Below, in pieces: positions 1-5,507 of a stretch of DNA of 5,510 nt. The DNA is taken from assembly GCA_963590405.1 (NCBI GenBank), contig CAVAPE010000105.1, positions 1-5,510 of the forward strand, written 5' to 3'. How positions within the stretch are numbered: position 1 is the stretch's first letter; each line of letters starts with the position of its first letter. The position numbers were made by a program, and so were the translations under genes. The notes under the pieces are model-generated. The model ran no database searches. It saw only the letters and a list, made by a program, of their open reading frames with translations, and was not told where the DNA came from. The stretch is from Limisoma sp963590405 (lineage in GTDB: Bacteria; Bacteroidota; Bacteroidia; Bacteroidales; Muribaculaceae).

Positions 1-47
1 TTAACTAAATCCCTGACAAACGAGAGAAAGCACCCCGTAGGCAGCGC

Positions 48-88
48 CACCAGCACCAACCGATGCCGTGATGATTATGGTGCCGGTG
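48..88. repeat. Imperfect inverted repeat at left edge
   Basis: The arms at 48-58 (CACCAGCACCA) and 78-88 (TGGTGCCGGTG) pair at 10 of 11 positions around a 19-nt spacer. No T-tract follows the right arm, so it is not a convincing intrinsic terminator. It may be the tail of a structure belonging to a gene left of the window, or chance. The rest of 1-96 shows nothing I can support. Confidence 0.3.
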
Positions 89-96
89 GGTAAAGA

Positions 97-144
97 ATAG
101 GCTGAAAGCCTTATGCTACCATAGCCCAGGGCAACGCCCTGGGT
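97..144 (+). repeat. 48-bp two-hairpin repeat, copy A
   Basis: This element has two back-to-back hairpins. The first is AGGCT-GAA-AGCCT (99-111), a 5-bp stem with a GAA triloop. The second is CCCAGGGC-AAC-GCCCTGGG (125-143), a perfect 8-bp stem with a 3-nt loop. An inverted copy at 245-292 matches at 45 of 48 positions. Two of the three differences are a paired G:C to A:T swap in the second stem, so the fold is kept while the sequence changes. The form resembles short intergenic palindromic (REP-like) repeats. That class is inferred, and no transposase is visible here. Confidence 0.75.
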
Positions 145-165
145 GAGAGCATGTTAATAAAATGC

Positions 166-178
166 GCGCTGTAAGCGC
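166..178 (+). repeat. Small GTA-triloop hairpin
   Basis: GCGCT-GTA-AGCGC forms a 5-bp stem with a 3-nt loop. It lies between copies A and B of the 48-bp repeat. Its flank (AAAATGCGC before, GCAAC after) resembles the start of the hairpin at 372-390, so the two may be relatives of one repeat module. It has the same stem and loop size as the first hairpin of the 48-bp element. The role is unknown. Confidence 0.5.
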
Positions 179-210
179 AACACTAATCACCAACGTTGCC
201 GTATTGTGTT

Positions 211-223
211 GCCCTTTCAGGGC
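211..223 (-). repeat. Small GAA-triloop hairpin (GCCCT/AGGGC)
   Basis: GCCCT-TTC-AGGGC forms a 5-bp stem. Read on the minus strand the loop is GAA, as in the AGGCT hairpins of the 48-bp repeat. It sits midway between copies A and B with TGTATTG-like flanks. I believe short palindromes of this kind recur between genes in Bacteroidota genomes, but I cannot confirm that here. Confidence 0.5.
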
Positions 224-244
224 GTACACCACCAACCCCCTAAT

Positions 245-292
245 ACCCAAGGCGTTGCCTTGGGCTATGGTGGCATAAGGCTTTCAGCCTAT
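245..292 (-). repeat. 48-bp two-hairpin repeat, copy B (inverted)
   Basis: This is the reverse complement of copy A with 3 differences in 48, separated from A by exactly 100 nt. Its hairpins are CCCAAGGC-GTT-GCCTTGGG (246-264, perfect 8 bp) and AGGCT-TTC-AGCCT (278-290). Relative to A, the A250:T260 pair replaces a C:G pair, a compensatory change that favours selection for, or a copying mechanism that needs, the folded form. The third difference (G272) lies in the linker between the hairpins. A and B together form a large inverted repeat that could extrude as a cruciform. Confidence 0.75.
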
Positions 293-303
293 CCAAATGT
301 CGC

Positions 304-340
304 CGCTCTGCAATCTTAGTGTCGCTATGCAATCTTAGTG
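304..340. repeat. 19-bp-period tandem duplication
   Basis: Two copies of an 18-nt unit, CGCTCTGCAATCTTAGTG at 304-321 and CGCTATGCAATCTTAGTG at 323-340, differ at one base and are one nucleotide apart. The pair lies directly before the truncated third copy of the 48-bp repeat, so it may mark an insertion, deletion or slippage event at that boundary. Confidence 0.6.
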
Positions 341-368
341 CTATGGTCGAATAAGGCTTTCAGCCTAT
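341..368 (-). repeat. Truncated third copy (C) of the hairpin repeat
   Basis: This stretch matches 265-292 of copy B with three adjacent differences in the linker (TCGA in place of TGGC after CTATGG). It keeps the AGGCT-TTC-AGCCT hairpin at 354-366. The second hairpin (CCCAAGGC type) is absent and replaced by the tandem-duplicated sequence, so the two hairpins behave as separable modules. It has the same orientation as copy B. Confidence 0.65.
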
Positions 369-371
369 ATA

Positions 372-390
372 AAATGCGCTATGCGCATTT
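372..390. repeat. Perfect 8-bp hairpin AAATGCGC/GCGCATTT
   Basis: AAATGCGC-TAT-GCGCATTT is a perfect 8-bp stem with a 3-nt loop. It is the last member of the hairpin cluster before the gene at 473 and the only one with an AT-rich stem base. No T-tract follows on the plus strand. Read on the minus strand the stem ends in a short run of T (complement of 371-374), too short for a good terminator. It may be related to the module at 161-181. Confidence 0.55.
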
Positions 391-472
391 GGGAGATTTC
401 CATAATTTCGCACTTGCTGTTGGACTCTACAGATGAACAAGGCAAAAAAATTTCATTTACATAAATAATAAA

Positions 473-907
473 ATGGGAAGGCAGATATTGATAAAAAACT
501 TCTGGAGAGTTGGTAATGACGGCGACCGAAATCTATATTCTGATGATTTGGGTTGGTCTGAAAGTTCTCAAAAGGCTGCGAGGTCCGATTGCTCCGAGTA
601 TATTTTCCGCTACTGGGTTGAGGACGTCGGGTTGAATATTCTGTTTTATTGGTTAGAGGACAGAAACTTCTATGCGATAAAAACAGAAAAAACGCCCGTT
701 GAGGTTGTCCGTGTAAAGCCAAATCCGAATTGGGATGGCGAGTGTGAACTGACAAAAGCAGGTTCAGACGTCGGTCCTACAACTGCTTCAGATGGTGTTG
801 TTATTCAGACTTTTGATGACCCGTCTGAAATTTGGTCAAATCTGTCGATAGACGGAGTTCCGCTCGATGAAGTGTTGGAACAGTCCGTTATTATTGAGAT
901 GGACTGA
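473..907 (+). CDS. Small acidic protein of unknown function
   Basis: I do not recognise this 144-residue protein. There is no signal peptide, lipobox or membrane span, so it is probably cytoplasmic. It is rich in Asp, Glu and Trp. The N-terminal half (residues 8-70) alternates polar and aromatic stretches (NFWRVGND, FRYWVEDVG, LFYWLEDRNFY). The C-terminal part (105-144) reads like a compact domain ending in IDGVPLDEVLEQSVIIEMD. Small acidic orphan proteins of this size are often toxin-immunity proteins, but no toxin is visible here, so that is only a guess. ATG 473 is the only in-frame ATG after a stop at 434-436. The leader is A-rich with no clear Shine-Dalgarno. Translation ends in tandem TGA TGA. 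Two sampled 60-nt blocks are about 38% and 48% GC, against 60% in a block of the receptor gene, which may signal transfer. An antisense frame here has low-complexity, implausible composition. Confidence 0.6.
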   Translation: MGRQILIKNFWRVGNDGDRNLYSDDLGWSESSQKAARSDCSEYIFRYWVEDVGLNILFYWLEDRNFYAIKTEKTPVEVVRVKPNPNWDGECELTKAGSDVGPTTASDGVVIQTFDDPSEIWSNLSIDGVPLDEVLEQSVIIEMD

Positions 908-914
908 TGATTTC

Positions 915-922
915 GGGGGGGG
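915..922 (+). repeat. Run of eight G
   Basis: Eight consecutive G lie eight nucleotides after the TGA of the upstream gene and about 108 nt before the receptor start. Poly-G runs of this length can change by slippage. Because this one lies between genes, length changes could at most alter promoter spacing or mRNA structure, not a reading frame. Confidence 0.5.
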
Positions 923-965
923 AGTTACGGTTTTGTAATGTTTTGGCAACAGGAATGTGATGTGG

Positions 966-985
966 GTGTAATCGTGGTGTTACAC
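966..985. promoter_or_regulatory. Possible operator GTGTAA-N8-TTACAC
   Basis: A perfect 6-bp inverted repeat, GTGTAA (966-971) and TTACAC (980-985), has arm centres 14 bp apart, a spacing that suits a dimeric regulator. It lies 45 bp before the receptor ATG. A weak match to the Bacteroidota -7 element TAnnTTTG occurs just downstream (GACTTTTG, 994-1001), but no TTTG sits at the expected -33 distance. The regulator is unknown. As RNA it would form only a weak 6-bp stem. Confidence 0.3.
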
Positions 986-994
986 GGTTTGTCG

Positions 995-1026
995 ACTTTT
1001 GCAGCAGAAAAAACAACTGCAAAGGT
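995..1026 (+). promoter_or_regulatory. Hairpin covering the receptor ribosome-binding site
   Basis: ACTTTTGCAG (995-1004) pairs with CTGCAAAGGT (1017-1026) over 10 bp, with one T-G wobble, around a 12-nt A-rich loop. The right arm contains AAAGG (1021-1025), the only Shine-Dalgarno-like sequence before the receptor ATG at 1031, with a 5-nt spacer. In mRNA the fold would hide this site and end four bases before the start codon. That would allow control of translation, provided transcription starts upstream of 995. If the weak -7 match at 994-1001 is the real promoter, the left arm would not be transcribed. Confidence 0.4.
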
Positions 1027-1030
1027 TTAG

Positions 1031-3772
1031 ATGAAGTTTATTTTAGGTTTGACAATCGCAGCATGTATCTCGCAGGCTGCCAATGCAAAGATTTTTACGG
1101 GAAAGGTGGTCGACGCCACCACGAAAGAGCCCCTTATCGGTGCCACGGTTGAAGTGGATGGCACCAAGACGGGGACAGTGACCGACATCGACGGCAATTT
1201 CACCATCGACTGCAAGGAAGGCTCGCAGTTGACGGTGCGCTACGTGTCGTACAAAACCGTTTCGGCACGGGCTTCGGAGGCAATGACCGTGAGCCTTGCG
1301 CCCGACAACCAGACGCTGAGCGAGGTTACGGTGTCGGCGCAGAAGCGCCACAACCTCGACTCTTCGGTGCTCGAAGCAGCGCGCAAGAGTCTGACGGTGC
1401 AGTCGGGCGTGTCGGCGCAACAGATACAGCGCACACAGGATAAAGATGCCTCGGAGGTGATACGCCGCGTGCCGGGCATTAGCATTATCGATGACAAGTT
1501 TGTGATGGTTCGCGGACTGTCGCAACGCTATAATAATGTGTGGATTAATGGCAGCGCAGTGCCGAGTTCGGAAGCCGACTCGCGCGCGTTCTCGTTCGAC
1601 ATCATCCCGAGTTCGCAACTCGACAACCTTATGATTGTCAAGTCGCCTGCGCCTGAATATCCTGCCGACTTCAGCGGCGGCTTTATTCTTATCAACACCA
1701 AGGATATCCCCGAGTGCAACAGTTTCTCCGTGACGCTCGGCGGCAACATCAACGAAAAGACGCATTTCCGCAGTTTCCTCCACAGCAAGGGTAGCGCCAC
1801 CGACTTCCTCGGCTTCGACAACGGCATGCGTAACTTCAACGGAGGCATCAACGGCACACTCAACCCCATTGACGGCGGCGTTGACCTCAGCGGCAACGGC
1901 TTCAACAACGACTGGCGCATCAGCAAGTCCACGCCGTGGGCTGATTTGTCGCTTTCAGCCGACATCACCCGTGTGCGCCGCACCGACAGCGGAGCGAAAC
2001 TCGGTCTGCTCGGCGCAATCAACTACAGTTACTCCACTCGCACCGTGCTTGGCATGGAAAACTCCCTCTTCGGCGCCTACGATGTGGAGCACGACGCCCC
2101 CAACTACCTGCACCGCAGCGTAGACAACCAGTACACACGCAACGCGCGCCTTGGTGCGATGCTCAACCTCGTCTATATCTCCCCGTCGGGGCGTAACCAT
2201 CTTGAGTTTAAGAACATCTTCAACCAACTCGGCAAGGACCGCTACACATGGCGCGAAGGCTACAACGCCCAGAGCGACCTCGTGCACAGTGCCGAATACA
2301 ACTACAGCAGCCGCGCCACCTACAACGGTCAGTTCACCGGCAAGCACACCCTCGGCGAAAACATCATCGACTGGAGCGCTGGCTACTCCTATGCCGACCG
2401 CAACATGCCCGACCGCCAGCGCTACATCCAGACCGACGACCAGAAGGACGGCAACTATGGACTTATCGCAGGCAACGACGTGAACCGCGAATACACACTT
2501 CTCAAAGAGCATATAGCCTCGGCGGCAGCCAACTACAACCGCACCTTCACCCTCGGCTCAATCAATCCCCTGCTTAAGGCTGGAGCCTACGGCGAATACC
2601 GCACCCGCAGTTATCGCACCCGCAGTTTCATCTACGGCGAAATCCCTGCGTCGATGCGCTATGCCGACATCCCTACGCTCCTGAGCGACGCCACCAACTA
2701 CGGCAGCAATGCCCTCTACCTCATTGAGGAAGTGAAATGGCGCAACAACTACGACGGCAACAGCCTCCTCGGCGCTGCCTACGCCTCGGTCAACATCCCT
2801 GTAGGCAAGTTTGACATCTACGCTGGTGTGCGCTTTGAGCACGACCGCATGGAACTGGTGTCGAACACTCAGGACAGCCGCAAGAGCCCTACAAGCACTT
2901 ACTATACTTACAACGACTTCTTCCCATCTGTCAACGCCACCTATCACCTTGCCGAGAAGCACCAGTTGCGCCTTGCCTACGGCAAATCCGTCAACCGTCC
3001 AGAGTTTCGCGAAGTGTCGTCGTCGGTGTTCTACGACTTCGACCTCTCCGGCAACGTGCAGGGCAATCCCAACCTTACGGCATGCTACGTGCACAATGCC
3101 GACTTCCGCTATGAGTTCTATCCCTCGAAATCCGAACTGATTTCCGTGGCACTCTTCTACAAGCATTTCCAGAACCCAATCGAGTGGACCTACACCGTGG
3201 CAGGCGGCACCGACCCCATTTACTCCTATAAGAATGCCAAGGGCGCATACAGTTACGGCGTTGAGGTAGACATCAAGAAATCGCTCGACTTCATCGGCGT
3301 GCCCGACCTCTCGCTCGTGTTTAACGGCGCACTCATCAAGAGCCGCGTCAACTTTGAAGCCGGCGACCAAGAGGCTGACCGCCCGATGCAAGGTCAGTCG
3401 CCTTACATTGTCAACACCGGCCTTTTCTACCAAAACCAACCTACGGGCATCAGCGCCGCCGTGCTCTACAACCGCATCGGCAAGCGCATCGTGGGCGTGG
3501 GCCGCAGCATGGGCTCTGTCGACGACAACGTGCGCATCCCCGACTCCTACGAGATGCCTCGCAACGCCGTAGACATCAGTCTGTCGAAGAAGTTCGCCAG
3601 CCACTGGGAGGTGAAACTCAGCATTAAGGATCTCCTCGGCGAGCGCGTGCAGTTCAAGCAGTTTGAAAACGACGTGCATCTCAACAACGGCACAGTGAAG
3701 GACGTGCAGGAAGTGACCCGCAGTTACGTCCCAGGTCGCAACTACAACCTCTCGCTCACATATAAATTCTGA
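1031..3772 (+). CDS. TonB-dependent outer-membrane receptor
   Basis: This 913-residue receptor would import a ligand across the outer membrane using TonB/ExbBD energy. Residues 1-19 are a signal peptide (cleavage after Ala-Asn-Ala19). Residues 22-95 are a carboxypeptidase-regulatory-like beta-sandwich (GKVVDATTKEPLIGATVEV, then GTVTDIDGNFTI). LSEVTVSA (96-103) leads into the plug, about 104-226, with RVPGISI, VRGLSQRYNNVWING and GGFILINTKD. The rest, about 230-913, is the beta-barrel, ending in YNLSLTYKF with the terminal Phe usual for outer-membrane barrels. No STN domain is present, and the plug lacks SusC-type signatures. The GFDNGMRNF segment (261-269) recalls receptors I associate with paired beta-helix lipoproteins. 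The start is fixed by a TAG directly before the ATG. The lipoprotein gene follows after 35 bp. The substrate is unknown. A tandem RTRSY/RTRSF duplication lies at residues 524-533. Confidence 0.93.
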   Translation: MKFILGLTIAACISQAANAKIFTGKVVDATTKEPLIGATVEVDGTKTGTVTDIDGNFTIDCKEGSQLTVRYVSYKTVSARASEAMTVSLAPDNQTLSEVTVSAQKRHNLDSSVLEAARKSLTVQSGVSAQQIQRTQDKDASEVIRRVPGISIIDDKFVMVRGLSQRYNNVWINGSAVPSSEADSRAFSFDIIPSSQLDNLMIVKSPAPEYPADFSGGFILINTKDIPECNSFSVTLGGNINEKTHFRSFLHSKGSATDFLGFDNGMRNFNGGINGTLNPIDGGVDLSGNGFNNDWRISKSTPWADLSLSADITRVRRTDSGAKLGLLGAINYSYSTRTVLGMENSLFGAYDVEHDAPNYLHRSVDNQYTRNARLGAMLNLVYISPSGRNHLEFKNIFNQLGKDRYTWREGYNAQSDLVHSAEYNYSSRATYNGQFTGKHTLGENIIDWSAGYSYADRNMPDRQRYIQTDDQKDGNYGLIAGNDVNREYTLLKEHIASAAANYNRTFTLGSINPLLKAGAYGEYRTRSYRTRSFIYGEIPASMRYADIPTLLSDATNYGSNALYLIEEVKWRNNYDGNSLLGAAYASVNIPVGKFDIYAGVRFEHDRMELVSNTQDSRKSPTSTYYTYNDFFPSVNATYHLAEKHQLRLAYGKSVNRPEFREVSSSVFYDFDLSGNVQGNPNLTACYVHNADFRYEFYPSKSELISVALFYKHFQNPIEWTYTVAGGTDPIYSYKNAKGAYSYGVEVDIKKSLDFIGVPDLSLVFNGALIKSRVNFEAGDQEADRPMQGQSPYIVNTGLFYQNQPTGISAAVLYNRIGKRIVGVGRSMGSVDDNVRIPDSYEMPRNAVDISLSKKFASHWEVKLSIKDLLGERVQFKQFENDVHLNNGTVKDVQEVTRSYVPGRNYNLSLTYKF
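2600..2629 (+). repeat. 15-bp in-frame tandem duplication in receptor
   Basis: CGCACCCGCAGTT occurs at 2600-2612 and again at 2615-2627, giving the consecutive pentapeptides RTRSY and RTRSF in the barrel domain. The near-identical DNA points to a recent duplication or to slippage. It adds four Arg in ten residues and may lie on a barrel loop or strand edge. Confidence 0.6.
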
Positions 3773-3807
3773 CAATACTAACCATTTTACAAACAATACA
3801 AACAACA

Positions 3808-5340
3808 ATGAAAAAAGACTTGTTTAAATCGCTTGCCGCCGTTGCGTTGGTGGCATTCGCTGCAACCTCATTCTCATCGTGCAGCAACGACGAACCAAAG
3901 AAAGACCAGCCGGCACAGGGGCAGCAACAACCCATCGGTAAGGACGGCATCATCAAGATCTACGACGACATCCTCTTCGCCGACAACACTATCGGTAACG
4001 GCGATCAGGAAGTAATCTTTAAGGGTAAGCAGACAATCAAGAAAGGCACATACTCGCTCAAGGGCTGGGTATATGTTGCCGACGGTTCAGAACTCACCAT
4101 CGAGGCTGGTACAGTCATCAAAGGCGACAAGGACACCAAGGCAGCACTCATCATCGAGCCAGGTGCAAAAATCTACGCTGAGGGTACTGCTTCGCAGCCT
4201 ATCGTGTTTACTTCCGCACAGGCTGCCGGGAGCCGTCGTCCTGGCGACTGGGGCGGTCTCATCATCTGCGGTCGTGCGAAAAACAACCAGACTACTCAAC
4301 AAATCGAAGGCGGTCCGCGCACTAAGCACGGCGGTGACAACGATGCCGACAATTCGGGTATCCTGAAATACGTCCGCGTAGAGTTCGCTGGCTATCCATT
4401 TGAGCGCGACAAGGAAATCAACGGCATCACTTTCGGCTCTGTCGGCAGCGGCACAACAGTCGACTATGTGCAGGTTTCCTACTCCAACGACGACTCTTTC
4501 GAGTGGTTTGGCGGCACAGTAAACTGCAAGCACCTCGTGGCATTCAAGGGCTGGGACGATGATTTCGACACCGACAACGGCTTCTCTGGTCATGTGCAAT
4601 ATGCTCTTGCAGTGCGCGACTCTCGCATCGCCGATGTTTCGCAATCCAACGGCTTTGAGAGCGACAACTGCGCTGACGGCGCACAGGTGGCTCCCTACAC
4701 CACTGCAGTGTTCTCCAACGTCACTTTCATTGGTCCGAAGACTTCCGACGCAGCGTTTGAAAACACCACAAAATACATCGACGGCGGCTCGATGAATCCT
4801 AAGAACGGTTCAGCCCTCGGTCGCTTCCAGGCAGCAATGCAGATTCGCCGCAGCAGCCGCCTGAACTGCATTAACTCCATCGCAATGGGCTTCCCAATTG
4901 GTCTCATCCTCGACGGCGAGAAGGGCAACACTCAGGCAATGGCAACTGAAGGCAAAATCTCTTTGCAAAACGTTTGGTTTGCCGATATGGATGTAATCGG
5001 TTCTGATGCCAACAAGGTTTACCAAGACAACCTCGTTACTGGCTACGACAGCGACAAGAAAGCCATCATCGACGAGACTCAACCTTCGTTCTCTTCTACA
5101 TTCTTCAAGGCTCAGACTGGCAACAAGGTTGCCACTCTCGCAGAGATGCTCCTTTCGGGCAGCGGCGTGATGAAAGGTCTTGACGTGAACTTCTTGCCAC
5201 AGTCAGGCAGCCCACTTCTTTCGGGCGCATCGTTCGGTAGTTTCTCTGACTTCGACAGCGTATCGTTTATCGGTGCATTTGGCACTGACAACTGGTTGTC
5301 GACTTGGACCAACTTCGACCCTGAAAACACCGTCTACTAA
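3808..5340 (+). CDS. Surface lipoprotein, beta-helix-like, receptor partner
   Basis: This 510-residue lipoprotein probably binds ligand for the receptor encoded just upstream. The signal peptide ends in the lipobox FSSC with lipidated Cys25. The residues after it, Ser-Asn-Asp-Glu, fit the acidic export signal that sends Bacteroidota lipoproteins to the cell surface. A Lys/Gln-rich linker (30-45) follows. Residues 80-155 show turns typical of right-handed beta-helices (ELTIEAGTVIKGD, ALIIEPGAKIYAEG, PIVFTSA, DWGGLIICG). More such turns follow at 184-225. The most distinctive part is acid- and aromatic-rich, 226-261 (SNDDSFEWFGGTVN, then WDDDFDTDNGFSG), followed by NGFESDNCADG (281-291). The protein ends in WLSTWTNFDPENTVY. 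It has no SusD-like helical repeats and no visible hydrolase triad. Relatives I recall carry misleading names such as multidrug transporter. The start has no Shine-Dalgarno but an A-rich leader, and no promoter is visible in the 35-bp gap, so it is probably co-transcribed with the receptor. Ligand unknown. Confidence 0.88.
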   Translation: MKKDLFKSLAAVALVAFAATSFSSCSNDEPKKDQPAQGQQQPIGKDGIIKIYDDILFADNTIGNGDQEVIFKGKQTIKKGTYSLKGWVYVADGSELTIEAGTVIKGDKDTKAALIIEPGAKIYAEGTASQPIVFTSAQAAGSRRPGDWGGLIICGRAKNNQTTQQIEGGPRTKHGGDNDADNSGILKYVRVEFAGYPFERDKEINGITFGSVGSGTTVDYVQVSYSNDDSFEWFGGTVNCKHLVAFKGWDDDFDTDNGFSGHVQYALAVRDSRIADVSQSNGFESDNCADGAQVAPYTTAVFSNVTFIGPKTSDAAFENTTKYIDGGSMNPKNGSALGRFQAAMQIRRSSRLNCINSIAMGFPIGLILDGEKGNTQAMATEGKISLQNVWFADMDVIGSDANKVYQDNLVTGYDSDKKAIIDETQPSFSSTFFKAQTGNKVATLAEMLLSGSGVMKGLDVNFLPQSGSPLLSGASFGSFSDFDSVSFIGAFGTDNWLSTWTNFDPENTVY

Positions 5341-5374
5341 CAGAAACCATTAATAGACCGCATCAAAAACCAAC

Positions 5375-5418
5375 GGGCGGCGATGGGAGGATTTGCCTCT
5401 TCATCGCCGTCCTTTTTT
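5375..5418 (+). terminator. Intrinsic terminator of the receptor-lipoprotein operon
   Basis: The left arm (5375-5390, GGGCGGCGATGGGAGG) pairs with the right arm (5396-5412, CCTCTTCATCGCCGTCC) around an ATTTG loop, with one bulged base and a G-T wobble in the stem. Six T follow at 5413-5418. The GC-rich stem plus T-tract, 35 nt after the lipoprotein stop, is a textbook rho-independent terminator. A run of five A at 5365-5369 left of the stem could also give weak termination on the other strand. Confidence 0.9.
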
Positions 5419-5457
5419 AATTTACTAAAAATTATCGGCTTTTTAGCCTGTAAAGTG

Positions 5458-5484
5458 CAATGTTGAGGTAAAAATTCAACATTG
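5458..5484. promoter_or_regulatory. Perfect 9-bp inverted repeat after the operon
   Basis: CAATGTTGA (5458-5466) and TCAACATTG (5476-5484) are exact reverse complements around a 9-nt AT-rich spacer. It lies well past the terminator, so it more likely belongs to a gene beyond the right edge, as a regulator-binding site or 5' leader hairpin. No T-run follows it, so a second terminator is less likely. Confidence 0.4.
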
Positions 5485-5487
5485 TGA

Positions 5488-5507
5488 ATTATGTTTTATA
5501 ACATAAT
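5488..5507. promoter_or_regulatory. Perfect 8-bp AT-rich inverted repeat at right edge
   Basis: ATTATGTT (5488-5495) and AACATAAT (5500-5507) pair perfectly around TTAT, three bases after the preceding inverted repeat. It overlaps TATGTTTT (5490-5497), which matches the Bacteroidota -7 element TAnnTTTG except at the last base, so an operator overlapping a promoter is possible. The downstream gene is outside the window. Confidence 0.35.

Noticed and set aside
1..153. Open minus-strand frame ending in TAA at position 1, with an Ala/Gly-rich hydrophobic end
   Set aside because: No ATG lies in the frame, a stop appears at 154-156, and its N-terminal half is translated from the hairpin repeat. 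It could be a gene remnant but cannot be supported.
97..390. CRISPR array
   Set aside because: The repeats are in mixed orientation, vary in length and spacing, and show no regular spacer pattern; no cas gene is present.
403..410. TAATTTCG as a -7 promoter element for the gene at 473
   Set aside because: It matches TAnnTTTG except for one base, but the only TTTG upstream (388-391) is 11 nt away instead of about 20, so the pair does not fit the known promoter spacing.
433..468. Tiny frame encoding MNKAKKFHLHK just before the small acidic gene
   Set aside because: Eleven codons with no ribosome-binding site and a composition expected from A-rich leader sequence; most likely chance.
453..755. 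100-residue minus-strand frame opposite the small acidic gene
   Set aside because: Ser/Arg/Asn/Phe-rich, unstructured-looking sequence with no recognisable motif; the plus-strand frame has far more protein-like content.
1031..1066. Possible lipobox (IAAC, Cys12) in the receptor signal peptide
   Set aside because: Only eleven residues precede the Cys, short for a lipoprotein signal, and a normal signal peptidase I site (Ala-Asn-Ala19) follows. A lipidated receptor of this type would be unusual.
2558..3808. 416-residue minus-strand frame inside the receptor gene
   Set aside because: It is a long antisense shadow caused by the GC-rich third positions of the receptor gene. The Val/Ala/His-rich sequence has no domain, while the plus-strand frame is a clear receptor barrel.
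5437..5448. GGCT-TTTT-AGCC mini-hairpin after the terminator
   Set aside because: The 4-bp stem is too short to be meaningful alone and occurs easily by chance in AT-rich sequence.
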